A stretch of 64,000 nucleotides of DNA from Rhodococcus globerulus NBRC 14531 (GTDB lineage: Bacteria; Actinomycetota; Actinomycetes; Mycobacteriales; Mycobacteriaceae): NCBI RefSeq assembly GCF_001894805.1, contig NZ_BCWX01000001.1:1426001-1490000 (forward strand), given 5' to 3'. Both the position numbers and the translations under genes were made by a program. Shown piece by piece: positions 34,681 through 46,450 of the stretch. Position 1 is the stretch's first letter. Every line of letters begins with the position of its first letter. The notes beneath the pieces were generated by a model that worked only from the letters and a program-made list of their open reading frames with translations, searched no databases and was not told the DNA's origin.

Positions 34681-35598
34681 TTACTGGTAGAGCGAACCGG
34701 TGTTGAGCACCGGTTGTGCGTCGCGGTCACCGCACAGCACGACCAGAAGGTTACTGATCATCGTGGCCTTGCGTTCTTCGTCGAGTTCGACGACGTGCTT
34801 TTCCTCTAGCTGCTTGAGTGCCATGTCCACCATCGACACTGCGCCTTCGACGATCTGCGTCCGGGCTGCGATGACAGCGCCCGCCTGTTGGCGGCGCAGC
34901 ATCGCGCTGGCGATTTCCGGTGCGTAGGAAAGCCGGTTGATGCGGGTCTCGATCACTTCGACCCCTGCCGCCCGCACGCGGGCGTGAACTTCCTCCGACA
35001 GCGTCGTTGTAATGATGTCGGCGTTCTCCCGCAACGAGACTCGGCCTTCGGCGTCGTACGGGTAACTGCCGGCGATGTGGCGTACAGCTGCCTCGGTCTG
35101 AACCGAGACGAACTCCTCGTAGTCGTCCACCTGGAATGACGCGAGCGCGGTGTCGGCCACCTGCCAGACGACAACGGCCGAGATCTCGATGGGGTTGCCG
35201 TCGGCGTCGTTGACCTTGGACTGGCCGGTCTCGTGGTTTCTGATGCGGGTGGAGATGGAACGACGCACGGTCAGCGGGTTTGTCCAGCGCAGTCCAGGGG
35301 TGCGCAATGTGCCGCTGTACGAACTTCCCAGGAATTGCAGAACACGCGCCTGGTTCGGCTGCACCAGTGTCAGGCCGATCAGTGCGGGGAGTGACGCGAG
35401 GAACAGCACCACTCCGATCGGGATCAGCGCTATGAGTCCGAGGAGCCCTCCGACAACAGCCAGGGCGATTCCGCCGAGGAACAGAATCAATCCGCCGAGG
35501 AGCATCCAACTGCCCGACAGGTCCCAACCTGGGCGTTCGGCGATTGTGGTGGTGGCAACTCCGGTTGGTTTCTCGGCCACGGTGGGCGTGCTGGTCAT
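34681..35598 (-). CDS. SPFH/band-7 (slipin-type) membrane protein
   Basis: A 305-residue membrane-associated scaffold. N-terminal ~30 residues are cytoplasmic, followed by two hydrophobic segments (~residues 28-78) and an SPFH domain (~85-260) containing the blocks [74 protein letters not shown] (each shown in part). SPFH proteins organise membrane microdomains and bind proteases or transporters. It is convergent with nrdE and divergent from nrdF. In many actinobacteria such a gene is paired with a small RHH gene, as here. Confidence 0.9.
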   Translation of the reverse strand: MTSTPTVAEKPTGVATTTIAERPGWDLSGSWMLLGGLILFLGGIALAVVGGLLGLIALIPIGVVLFLASLPALIGLTLVQPNQARVLQFLGSSYSGTLRTPGLRWTNPLTVRRSISTRIRNHETGQSKVNDADGNPIEISAVVVWQVADTALASFQVDDYEEFVSVQTEAAVRHIAGSYPYDAEGRVSLRENADIITTTLSEEVHARVRAAGVEVIETRINRLSYAPEIASAMLRRQQAGAVIAARTQIVEGAVSMVDMALKQLEEKHVVELDEERKATMISNLLVVLCGDRDAQPVLNTGSLYQ

Positions 35599-35623
35599 GT
35601 GAGACTCGCTTCCTCATCGGTAA

Positions 35624-35644
35624 GTGATATTTAATTGATATCAC
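35624..35644. promoter_or_regulatory. palindrome upstream of the SPFH gene (putative operator)
   Basis: GTGATAT-N7-ATATCAC is a perfect 7-bp inverted repeat, 25 bp upstream of the SPFH start, in an AT-rich patch; TGATATC-like units also repeat directly. Possible target of the RHH protein or of an unlinked regulator. Confidence 0.5.
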
Positions 35645-35674
35645 ATTTTTCGCGTTGGCGGGTGGGCGCGTACG

Positions 35675-35722
35675 ACACATCTTGTTGTGTTGGCGTCTGG
35701 AGTCGGACACAACGGGTAGTGT
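35675..35722 (+). promoter_or_regulatory. pair of NrdR boxes upstream of nrdF
   Basis: ACACATCTTGTTGTGT (35675-35690) and ACACAACGGGTAGTGT (35707-35722) each match 13 of 16 NrdR consensus positions, with starts 32 bp apart, exactly as at nrdH. nrdF starts 47 bp downstream. Confidence 0.82.
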
Positions 35723-35760
35723 TCAGGCAAGCCAACATTCGGCAGTATCTCTCGCGCTAG

Positions 35761-36735
<975 letters not shown>

Positions 36736-36771
36736 AGCGACGCGCTCAGGATTTCCAGTCCCTGACAACTG

Positions 36772-36806
36772 AGCCCGATTCCTGCGCATGCGGGAATCGG
36801 GCTTTT
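36772..36806 (+). terminator. rho-independent terminator of nrdF
   Basis: AGCCCGATTCC pairs with GGAATCGGGCT (tip TGCGCATGCG adds further pairs), followed by TTTT. Confidence 0.88.
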
Positions 36807-36824
36807 GTTGTCGGTAGGGGAGGG

Positions 36825-37301
36825 CTAGCTCGCCGAGAACCAGGCTTCTGCCTTGTCCTGCAACGCTTTTTCCAGACGCAGGCGCGACGTGTCGGTCAGA
36901 TCCGAGGGCAAGTTGTCGGGCGCGAACCACGCAACCTCGAGATTCTCGTCGTCCGCGACATGCGCGTCGCCGCCCGTCCAGCGGGCCAGGAAACAAACGT
37001 CGAGATATTGCGTGATATCCCCGTTGGGGTACGTAATGGGTTCTGTGACATCAACACTCGTGATGCGAATCAACTCCGCGTCGACGCCCGTCTCTTCCTT
37101 GGCTTCACGAACGGCAGCCGACGCGGGTTCCTCGCCGGGCTCGAGAACGCCGGACACCACTGCCCACAATCCGTTGTCGGCGCGGCGAGTGAGGAGCACG
37201 CGGCCCTCGTCGTCGCGAATCACGACACTGACTCCGGACAGCCAGAGTGGCGCGTGACCGATTTTTTCGCGCAATTCGACGATGAACTCAGGGATCGGCA
37301 T
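36825..37301 (-). CDS. NUDIX hydrolase
   Basis: A 158-residue pyrophosphohydrolase with a perfect Nudix box (GVLEPGEEPASAAVREAKEE, then TGV; ~residues 51-73), flanked by LLTRRADNGLWAVVSG upstream. Substrates of such small Nudix enzymes include oxidised nucleotides and ADP-sugars; here none can be assigned. ATG 37301 lies 4 bp after the stop of the upstream iron-binding lipoprotein, so it is the last gene of that leftward unit; the connection may be incidental. Confidence 0.9.
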   Translation of the reverse strand: MPIPEFIVELREKIGHAPLWLSGVSVVIRDDEGRVLLTRRADNGLWAVVSGVLEPGEEPASAAVREAKEETGVDAELIRITSVDVTEPITYPNGDITQYLDVCFLARWTGGDAHVADDENLEVAWFAPDNLPSDLTDTSRLRLEKALQDKAEAWFSAS

Positions 37302-37305
37302 CGCG

Positions 37306-38370
37306 TCAGCTCGCGTAACCGTTGAGCGTGTGCTGGAGATCGTCGAGAACGGCGTGCGCGGCAGTCATACCGTTGCCGTTCCAGATCTCGTCCTCGGCAG
37401 CAAAGACACGGTTCCCGGAGGGCGCTCCCAGATCGTGCCACTGGTCGCTCTTCATGACCTCGGTTCCGAACTTCAGCCCGTTCGGACCGTCGAACAGCAC
37501 GTAGATCAGATCACCTTCGGCAGCGCTGAGATCGTCGGCGGGAACCTCGGCGGTCACGGTGTCGGTGAGTCGTTGTGCTGGGGGCCGGCGCACCCCGACA
37601 TCGCTCAGAATCTGACCCGAGAACGAGGCGGGGCCCTCGATGTTCAGCGAGTCCGAATCGAACCGCACCACAGATGCCTGCGTCTGCGCCGAATTGAGCG
37701 ACTCACCCAGTTCCCGAGCGTCCCGTTGGTAATCGTCCAGAGCGGCTGCTGCTGCGGCGGACCGTCCGAGGGCCTGGCCGGCCAGAGCGAACTGCGACTT
37801 CCAATAGACGGGATCGGAACCGGCAAACACTGTCGGGGCGATGCCGGTCAGTTGCCCGTACAGGTCCGCCGACGCCGGACTCGATCCGAGAATCAGATCC
37901 GGTGCTGCTGCCTTGATCGCAGCGACATCGGGCGCGCTGACCGGGCCGACGCTCGGAATCTCCGAAATGCCGAAACCGAGGTACGACGGCTGAGGTGAAT
38001 CGACGCCCGTCGCGGCGCCCACCACACGTTCCCACAATCCCAATGCACACACCGCGTCCATCGACGCACTGTCGAGCACAACGATGCGCGCAGGATCCGA
38101 GGGAACCTCGGCCGTGCCTGCCGTGTGCGCGACCTGTCGCGTCACCGTGGGGCCGGCTCCGGCGTCGGCCGCTGTCGGGGTGGGGCACGCGCTCGCCGTA
38201 TCGCGCGCGAGCCCCATGACACCGGCTCCGGCGATGGACGTCGTGGTCCGCACGATGCTGCTGGCGATGTCGTCGGAGGTGTCCGACGAACAACCACTCA
38301 ATACAAGGAGTGTGGCTGCGATGCCGAGTATCGAGACGCGGCGGAGAGTGGTGCGGGAGAGAACGGTCAA
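37306..38370 (-). CDS. iron-siderophore ABC transporter substrate-binding lipoprotein
   Basis: A 354-residue lipoprotein of the FecB/FhuD class: signal peptide with lipobox LVLSGC (Cys ~27), then RIVVLDSASMDAVCALGLWERVVGAA and the single long backbone helix typical of class III binding proteins. It probably binds a ferric hydroxamate or carboxylate siderophore on the outer face of the membrane. The start is TTG 38370 with CAGGAAG upstream. No permease or ATPase gene is adjacent, so it must share a transporter encoded elsewhere. An unusual ~45-residue Thr/Ala-rich linker follows the lipidation site. Confidence 0.85.
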   Translation of the reverse strand: MTVLSRTTLRRVSILGIAATLLVLSGCSSDTSDDIASSIVRTTTSIAGAGVMGLARDTASACPTPTAADAGAGPTVTRQVAHTAGTAEVPSDPARIVVLDSASMDAVCALGLWERVVGAATGVDSPQPSYLGFGISEIPSVGPVSAPDVAAIKAAAPDLILGSSPASADLYGQLTGIAPTVFAGSDPVYWKSQFALAGQALGRSAAAAAALDDYQRDARELGESLNSAQTQASVVRFDSDSLNIEGPASFSGQILSDVGVRRPPAQRLTDTVTAEVPADDLSAAEGDLIYVLFDGPNGLKFGTEVMKSDQWHDLGAPSGNRVFAAEDEIWNGNGMTAAHAVLDDLQHTLNGYAS

Positions 38371-38407
38371 GTCGACGGCTTCCTGTGTGGGCGGGCGCCG
38401 CTTTAGG

Positions 38408-39400
38408 TTAGCTGCTCGACTTGTCCACTCCGAACGTGTCCGCGAGGTCGTCCAGAATCAGGTGCGCGCCCTGAATACTGACCGGAGACATCCACTCCGA
38501 ATCGTCGACGTCGACGGTACGGCCACGCAGAGTTTGCCACAGCGGACTCGTGAGGAACGGCTTCGCGGCTTCGGCGCTCTTGCCCTCGGGATCTTGCCAC
38601 GTGCTGACGAAGATGACGTCGGCGTCGGCCTCGTTGATCAGCTCTGGACTGATCTTCATCATGATATTGCCCGGGTCGGCAGGATCGGGGCCCTGGTTGC
38701 TCGGGCGGGCGAGGCCGGCGTCCTCGAGGACGATGCCGCTGAACGAGGTGGTGCGGTACAGGCGTGCTGTCGGTTCGCCGGCAAAGCGGACGACGGAGAT
38801 GACCGGGTTGTTCGCGGCCTTGTTGACGGCGCTTCCGACGGCGGCCGCACGCGCTTCGTATTCGCCGATCTTCTGCTCGGCAAGATCTTCCTTGCCGAGG
38901 GCCTCACCGACGAGTCGGATGTTGGCCTTCCACGTCGGTCCCGTTGTCTGGGTGAACACGGTCGGGGCGATTGCGGAGAGTTGTTCGTAGTTCTTGCCGT
39001 CGCGGACTTCGGCCGAGATGATCAGATCGGGCTGGAGTGCCGCGATCTTCTCGAGGCTTACGGCGCCGACTGTTCCGACGGAAATTGCGTCGGCTGCGAA
39101 CTCGTCGCGGGTTGATCCGAGGTAGTCGGGCAATCCCGGCTCGCGGTAGTCGACGTATCCCACGAGGGGTGACTCGAGGAGCAGTGTGGCGTCGGTGAAG
39201 CTGTTGTCGAGCGCAACGACTCGCTTGGGCTGCGACGGAATCTCGGTGCTACCGCGGAAGTGTTCGATCGTGCGGGGAAATGCCCCCGGTTCGGTCGACG
39301 TCGCGGTGGTGTCCGGCTCGTCACTCGAACATGCGGGGACGATCAACGCCAGGGCGGCAACGACGGAAATCGCCGCGGTTCGGCGAGCAAAGTGTTTCAC
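38408..39400 (-). CDS. iron-siderophore ABC transporter substrate-binding lipoprotein (FecB-like)
   Basis: A 330-residue lipoprotein with lipobox IVPAC (Cys ~24), then RTIEHFRGSTEIPSQPKRVVALDN and [21 protein letters not shown], characteristic of FecB/FepB iron-siderophore binders. By position (next to ctaD and serB) it corresponds to Rv3044 (FecB) of M. tuberculosis. GTG 39400 has AGGAG upstream, and a DtxR/IdeR-like box starts 14 bp before it, so it is expected to be induced by iron starvation. The next lipoprotein gene starts 37 bp after its stop and may be cotranscribed. Confidence 0.88.
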   Translation of the reverse strand: MKHFARRTAAISVVAALALIVPACSSDEPDTTATSTEPGAFPRTIEHFRGSTEIPSQPKRVVALDNSFTDATLLLESPLVGYVDYREPGLPDYLGSTRDEFAADAISVGTVGAVSLEKIAALQPDLIISAEVRDGKNYEQLSAIAPTVFTQTTGPTWKANIRLVGEALGKEDLAEQKIGEYEARAAAVGSAVNKAANNPVISVVRFAGEPTARLYRTTSFSGIVLEDAGLARPSNQGPDPADPGNIMMKISPELINEADADVIFVSTWQDPEGKSAEAAKPFLTSPLWQTLRGRTVDVDDSEWMSPVSIQGAHLILDDLADTFGVDKSSS

Positions 39401-39759
39401 GGGTACTCCTGTACTAGGTTAGGCAAGCCAGACCTTAACAACCGGACCGAACAACGGGACAGTTCGGGCTTCGACTCCCTGGCGATGCGAAATCAGGGTG
39501 CGACACGCCGCAACACGAGATCACACTCGTCACTTCGGGAACATAAACCGCAGGTCGATCGTTTAGTGGGAGCCAAAACGGTCCCTCGAGTACGACGCTG
39601 AGTAGGACCGGGTCGCGAGGCGTCACGGTCACGGTCTACGATTCGATGAGCGCAAGCCAGAAGCCGTTTCCCGCACGCCGGGAAATGGACCCTGCGGCGC
39701 GACCAAAGGCTCTGTCGAAGGAGTCTGCGGAGCGACCAAAGGCACATTCAGGAGGATCA
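39401..39759. other. 359-bp divergent spacer between fecB-like gene and ctaD
   Basis: It carries the IdeR-like box near the fecB-like start. On the ctaD side, the frame stays open to 39646, but that stretch is built of direct repeats (GCGACCAAAGGC twice, near 39699 and 39732) and is better read as leader. No other gene or terminator is seen. Confidence 0.6.
39414..39432. promoter_or_regulatory. DtxR/IdeR iron box
   Basis: CTAGGTTAGGCAAGCCAGA matches 14 of 19 positions of the TTAGGTTAGGCTAACCTAA consensus, with the left half nearly perfect. It lies 14 bp upstream of the FecB-like lipoprotein start. A lone half-site TTAGGTTAG also overlaps the end of that gene (38403-38411). Confidence 0.65.
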
Positions 39760-41493
39760 GTGACTGCCGTAGCGCCCCAGCCAGTCCCCGCGATAGCTGC
39801 AGCCAGGCCTTACCCGCCGCGGCAGGGACCCAAGGGCTCATTCATTTTCAAGATGATCACGACCACCGACCCCAAGGTGCTCGGAATCATGTACTTGGCG
39901 ACTTCCATCGCCTTCTTCCTCATCGGTGGCCTCATGGCACTGATGATGCGTGCCGAGCTAGCTGTGCCCGGCATGCAGTTTCTCTCGAACGAACAGTTCA
40001 ACCAGCTGTTCACCATGCACGGCACCATCATGCTGCTGCTGTACGCGACGCCGATCGTCTTCGGCTTCGCCAACTACATTCTTCCGCTGCAGATCGGCGC
40101 GCCCGACGTTGCGTTCCCGCGTCTGAACGCGTTCAGCTACTGGCTGTACCTGTTCGGTGCGATCATCGCGACGGCCGGATTCGTGACCCCCGGTGGCGCA
40201 GCCGACTTCGGTTGGACCGCCTACACCCCGTTGACGAATGCACTGCATTCTCCGGGCGTCGGCGCTGACCTCTGGATCATGGGCCTCGCTGTCGGTGGTC
40301 TCGGCACAATCCTCGGTGGCGTCAACATGATCACCACCGTGATCTGCCTGCGTGCACCCGGTATGACCATGTTCCGCATGCCGATCTTCACCTGGAACAT
40401 CTTCATCACCAGCATTCTCATCCTGCTGGCGTTCCCGCTGCTGACCGCTGCACTGCTCGGCCTGTTCGTCGACCGACATCTGGGTGGTCACATCTTCGAC
40501 CCGGCAACAGGCGGTGTGTTGCTCTGGCAGCACCTGTTCTGGTTCTTCGGTCACCCCGAGGTGTACATCATCGCGCTGCCGTTCTTCGGCATCGTCTCGG
40601 AGATCTTCCCGGTCTTCAGCCGTAAGCCGATCTTCGGCTACAGCGGTCTGGTGTATGCAACGCTCGCCATTGCAGCTCTGTCGATCGCCGTGTGGGCGCA
40701 CCACATGTACGCAACCGGCGCAGTTCTGCTTCCGTACTTCTCGTTCATGACGTTCTTGATCGCAGTGCCGACAGGCGTGAAGATATTCAACTGGATCGGA
40801 ACGATGTGGAAGGGGCAATTGACCTTCGAGTCGCCGATGCTCTTCTCGATCGGCTTCCTGATCACCTTCCTCTTCGGTGGTCTGTCGGGTGTCATCCTCG
40901 CGAGCCCGCCGCTCGACTTCCACGTCACGGACAGCTACTTCGTGGTTGCCCACTTCCACTACGTGGTCTTCGGCACCGTTGTGTTCGCCACCTACGCCGG
41001 TATCTACTTCTGGTTCCCGAAGATGACCGGCCGCATGATGGACGAGCGCCTCGGCAAGTGGCACTTCTGGACCACGTTCGTCGGCTTCCACGGCACGTTC
41101 CTCGTGCAGCACTGGCTCGGAGCCGAAGGCATGCCGCGTCGCTACGCCGACTACCTGCCGTCCGACGGCTTCACGTCGCTGAACACGGTCTCGACAATCT
41201 TTGCCTTCGTACTCGGTGCCTCGACGCTGCCGTTCATCTGGAACGTCTTCAAGAGCTACCGCTACGGCGAAGTTGTCACGGTCGACGACCCGTGGGGTTA
41301 CGGAAACTCGCTCGAATGGGCAACCAGTTGCCCGCCGCCGCGTCACAACTTCACCGAGTTGCCGCGCATCCGCAGCGAGCGTCCGGCATTCGAACTGCAC
41401 TACCCGCACATGGTTGAGCGGATGCGCGCAGAAGCGCACGTCGGCCCCGGCCACAACAGTAAGAACGACGCCCTCGAAGGCAGTTCTCACTAA
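39760..41493 (+). CDS. ctaD: cytochrome c oxidase subunit I (aa3 type)
   Basis: Heme-copper oxidase core subunit, twelve membrane helices, 577 residues. Heme a ligand in [11 protein letters not shown]; CuB His and cross-linked Tyr in FFGHPEVYI; CuB histidines WAHHMYATG; heme a3/a ligands [12 protein letters not shown]-channel and D-channel positions are as in actinobacterial A-type oxidases. GTG 39760 (GGAGG just upstream) gives an N-terminus [22 protein letters not shown] matching mycobacterial CtaD; the longer frame from 39646 runs through repeat-like sequence. It stands apart from ctaC and ctaEF, as is usual in the group. Confidence 0.97.
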   Translation: MTAVAPQPVPAIAAARPYPPRQGPKGSFIFKMITTTDPKVLGIMYLATSIAFFLIGGLMALMMRAELAVPGMQFLSNEQFNQLFTMHGTIMLLLYATPIVFGFANYILPLQIGAPDVAFPRLNAFSYWLYLFGAIIATAGFVTPGGAADFGWTAYTPLTNALHSPGVGADLWIMGLAVGGLGTILGGVNMITTVICLRAPGMTMFRMPIFTWNIFITSILILLAFPLLTAALLGLFVDRHLGGHIFDPATGGVLLWQHLFWFFGHPEVYIIALPFFGIVSEIFPVFSRKPIFGYSGLVYATLAIAALSIAVWAHHMYATGAVLLPYFSFMTFLIAVPTGVKIFNWIGTMWKGQLTFESPMLFSIGFLITFLFGGLSGVILASPPLDFHVTDSYFVVAHFHYVVFGTVVFATYAGIYFWFPKMTGRMMDERLGKWHFWTTFVGFHGTFLVQHWLGAEGMPRRYADYLPSDGFTSLNTVSTIFAFVLGASTLPFIWNVFKSYRYGEVVTVDDPWGYGNSLEWATSCPPPRHNFTELPRIRSERPAFELHYPHMVERMRAEAHVGPGHNSKNDALEGSSH

Positions 41494-41526
41494 ATGAGCA
41501 ACCCGACCTACACGTAGGTCAACGCC

Positions 41527-41559
41527 AAAGGCCCCGCCCGAACAACGGGTGGGGCCTTT
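41527..41559 (+). terminator. terminator of ctaD
   Basis: AAAGGCCCCGCCCG pairs with CGGGTGGGGCCTTT around AACAA, followed by C and T bases. Confidence 0.88.
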
Positions 41560-41631
41560 CGCTTGTTCGATTGCCGATTGGCACAATAGGTGTCGACGCA
41601 TGTCGATCACGACACGATTTCCAAGAAATGA

Positions 41632-43634
<2,003 letters not shown>

Positions 43635-43697
43635 ACCAGTCCAGTATCGCCATCTTGGCTATGGGTTAAGTGTCCAGTGAGCCTGCAGGATGGCTGA

Positions 43698-44444
43698 GTG
43701 CTCATACGTAGATTTGCCTCGCTGTTCCTTGGCCTGTGGCTGTACGGCTTCTCGATGGCGATGATGATCGCCGCCGGACTCGGCCTGGACCCCTGGGATG
43801 TTTTTCATCAGGGTGTGGCAGAGCGGTTCTCGTTGAGTTTTGGTGTCATCACCGCGATCACCGGTGCGCTTGTGCTGTTGTTGTGGATCCCGCTGCGTCA
43901 ACGACCGGGATTCGGAACCGTCGCCAACGTTGTTGTCATCGCCATTTCAGTGGATACCTCATTGGCCTTTTTGCCGGACTTTGATTCCATGCCAGTTCGA
44001 ATCCTCATGCTGGTATCCGGTGTTCTTCTCAACGGGTTGGCCAGTGTCCTGTACATCGGAGCGGGCATGGGCCCCGGCCCACGCGACGGCCTGATGACGG
44101 GATTTGTCGCGCGCACCGGGCTGTCCGTTCGCCTGGTTCGGACCAGCATCGAGGTTGTTGTCCTTGCCGTGGGGTGGGTCCTCGGCGGCACGGTCGGTGT
44201 GGGAACCGTGCTGTACGCCTTGGGGATCGGACCCACCATTCAGCTTCTGATCAAGGTGCTGCCGGACTCCATGACGGCGGCAGTGACAGGGACGCGTAAG
44301 GCCAGGACCGTCGGACCGCTCACCGTCAACGTGGAACCTACTGCGACGGGGCCGGCCGACCCTGGTTCGCCGGTGGCGGTTGCCGAGTCGAACACCGGCA
44401 CCAGTGAACCGTCGAACCATTCCGGGGTTCCGACCGTGATCTGA
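43698..44444 (+). CDS. YczE/YitT-family membrane protein
   Basis: A 248-residue protein with about five or six membrane helices (residues ~5-195) resembling YczE/YyaS/YitT: LGLWLYGFSMAMMIAAGLGLDPWDVFHQG and ASVLYIGAGMGPGPRDGLMTG (Gly-rich loops) are family blocks. The function is unknown. A hydrophilic ~50-residue tail rich in Pro, Thr and Ser follows; it is antisense to the last 68 codons of glgX (205-bp overlap). GTG 43698 follows AGGA. Confidence 0.78.
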   Translation: MLIRRFASLFLGLWLYGFSMAMMIAAGLGLDPWDVFHQGVAERFSLSFGVITAITGALVLLLWIPLRQRPGFGTVANVVVIAISVDTSLAFLPDFDSMPVRILMLVSGVLLNGLASVLYIGAGMGPGPRDGLMTGFVARTGLSVRLVRTSIEVVVLAVGWVLGGTVGVGTVLYALGIGPTIQLLIKVLPDSMTAAVTGTRKARTVGPLTVNVEPTATGPADPGSPVAVAESNTGTSEPSNHSGVPTVI

Positions 44445-46399
44445 GCCGGTCCGCCGGAATGCAGAATCAGTAGCCAGCTGCTGTCGCCGAGTGGTCGCCC
44501 GGCACGCGTATGCGAGCGGACGTCGGCGCCGTCTATCCACGCTTGCACTGTTCGGTTGCGCTCGTCGTACCAGGCGCTGTCGTCGAATTCGGTTCCGGTG
44601 GAGTCGAACCAGACGAGGTCGGGATGGTCGATGCGTCGGCGCCCCTCGAAGAACTCAGGTTGCCGGAGGGCAGGTGCCGATCGGCGCAGTGCAAGTGCTC
44701 GGGAGACAAAACTGACCAGGGTGGGATCCGCACTCGACCAATCGAGTGCCCACGACTGTGCCGGCGTTGCATGCGTGGGAACGCAATACGCGTTGTTGTT
44801 GCCGCCGAGGCTGCGTCCGAACTCGTCGCCCGCGGTCAGCATCGGTGTGCCGGTCGAGAGGACGAGTGTTGCCAGGAGTGCCCGGACGTGTCGGCGACGG
44901 GCTTCGATGACGTCGCTGTCGTAACTGGGGCCTTCGATCCCGTGGTTGAACGAATCGTTGTTGTCGGCGCCGTCACGGTTGTCCTCACCGTTGGCCTCGT
45001 TGTGTTTCGTGTTGTACGACACGAGATCGGCCGCGGTGAAGCCGTCGTGTGCGGTCACGAAGTTGATCGATGCCCACGGCCGCCGGCCGTTGCCGGCAAA
45101 GACGTCCTCCGAGCCCGCGAGTCGTGACGCAACTTCCCGGACGCTGGAATCGCCGTTCCAAAAGCGTCGAATACTGCTGCGGTACTTGTCATTCCACTCG
45201 GACCACTGCAAGCCGAAGTTGCCCACCTGATAGCCGTCGCCGGTGGCGTCCCACGGTTCGGCGATCAATTTGCGACGCGTCAGGACGGGGTCGGACGAGA
45301 TCGCCGAGAGCACGGCAGCTCGCGAATCGAAGGCCGCGCCGCGTGGTCGTCCCAGCGCGCTGGCAAGGTCGAAACGGAAGCCGTCGACGCCCATCTCGTC
45401 GGCCCAGTAACGCAGGCTGTCGGTAATCATGCGCACCGAGACAGGGGAGGAGGCGTCGACGGTATTGCCGCACCCGGTCAGGTCGATATCGCTGCCGTTT
45501 TCGCTCAGGAGGTAGTAGCCATGCGCATCCAATCCGCGCCAGCTGACGCTGATTCCGTCGACGCCTTGCTCACAGGTGTGGTTGTAGACGACGTCGAGAA
45601 TCACTTCGATTCCGGCGTGGTGCAACGCGTCGACCATGAACCGGAACTCGGAGACCTCGTTGCCCGGGGTAGCCGCATAACCGGGGTGCGGCGCGAAGTA
45701 CGACGCCGTCGAATAGCCCCAGTGATTGCGCATTCCGCGCGACCGAACGCTGTCTTCGGTCAGAAATGCTTGGACGGGAAGCAGTTCCACGGCCGTGACG
45801 CCTAGGCCTACGAGGTAGTCGACGATGGCTGGGGCTGCAAGCCCGAGATACGTTCCGCGGTGCGCGATCGGTACGTCGGGATGAGTGGCGGTGAAGGCGC
45901 CGACGTGAAGTTCGTAGATCACCGTCTCCTCCCACGGTGTCTCGAGTCGATGGTGCGGCGGTGTCAGACCGGCCGTCACGACGCAGACGGGGACGTGGCC
46001 GAGCGAGTCGACTGTCGACGGTTCGCCGAACGGATCGTGTTGGTAGTCGCGCAGCGCTGCAGCGTCGCCGAGGTCACCTTCGATGCGGCGCGCCCACGGG
46101 TCGATCAGAAGTTTGTGGGGATTGAACCGCTGACCTGTCCGCGGACTCCACGGTCCGTCGGCGCGGACGCCGTAACGTTGCCCGGCCCCGACGCCGTTGA
46201 TCACTCCGTGCCAGATTCCGTACGTGTGTTGGCGGAGGTTCACACGCTGTTCTCGGCCGGCATTGTTGATCAGGCAGATCTGTACCGCCGTGGCGTCCGG
46301 CGAATGGACGGCAAACTGGGTTCCGCCGTCGACGACGGTCGCTCCGAGTGGGAACGGAGAACCCGGAAGTGGGGTGTGAGATTCATCTAGAGGCGACAC
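44240..46399 (-). CDS. glgX: glycogen debranching enzyme (isoamylase type)
   Basis: Cleaves alpha-1,6 branches of glycogen; 719 residues. N-terminal CBM48 (GSPFPLGATVVDGGTQFAVHS), then the GH13 catalytic domain: VILDVVYNHT, MGVDGFRFDLAS (nucleophile Asp), IAEPWD (acid Glu), NFVTAHDGF (stabilising Asp), with GDEFGRSLGGNNNAYC. GTG 46399 is chosen (AGGA nine bases upstream); upstream frame to 47263 is only the antisense of an ABC gene. The 3' end overlaps the YczE-like gene. It may remodel glucan made with the GT4/GH57 module at 54-57 kb. Confidence 0.93.
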   Translation of the reverse strand: MSPLDESHTPLPGSPFPLGATVVDGGTQFAVHSPDATAVQICLINNAGREQRVNLRQHTYGIWHGVINGVGAGQRYGVRADGPWSPRTGQRFNPHKLLIDPWARRIEGDLGDAAALRDYQHDPFGEPSTVDSLGHVPVCVVTAGLTPPHHRLETPWEETVIYELHVGAFTATHPDVPIAHRGTYLGLAAPAIVDYLVGLGVTAVELLPVQAFLTEDSVRSRGMRNHWGYSTASYFAPHPGYAATPGNEVSEFRFMVDALHHAGIEVILDVVYNHTCEQGVDGISVSWRGLDAHGYYLLSENGSDIDLTGCGNTVDASSPVSVRMITDSLRYWADEMGVDGFRFDLASALGRPRGAAFDSRAAVLSAISSDPVLTRRKLIAEPWDATGDGYQVGNFGLQWSEWNDKYRSSIRRFWNGDSSVREVASRLAGSEDVFAGNGRRPWASINFVTAHDGFTAADLVSYNTKHNEANGEDNRDGADNNDSFNHGIEGPSYDSDVIEARRRHVRALLATLVLSTGTPMLTAGDEFGRSLGGNNNAYCVPTHATPAQSWALDWSSADPTLVSFVSRALALRRSAPALRQPEFFEGRRRIDHPDLVWFDSTGTEFDDSAWYDERNRTVQAWIDGADVRSHTRAGRPLGDSSWLLILHSGGPAQITVGTPEWFDGSLVPVFDSATATGEPGSAGPVAVGSTLTVSGPTVLALRVPVTAAVMESGSTLIRS

Positions 46400-46450
46400 G
46401 CAAGTAGATCCTGCCGTGGATGGCCGGAGAATGTGCGGGAAGATGGTCGG

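Noticed and set aside
32481-34730. Long leftward open frame opposite nrdE
   Set aside because: Antisense shadow of a highly conserved gene; no recognisable domain.
39958-41610. 550-codon leftward frame opposite ctaD
   Set aside because: Antisense shadow; His/Glu/Arg-rich low-complexity translation and no family motif.
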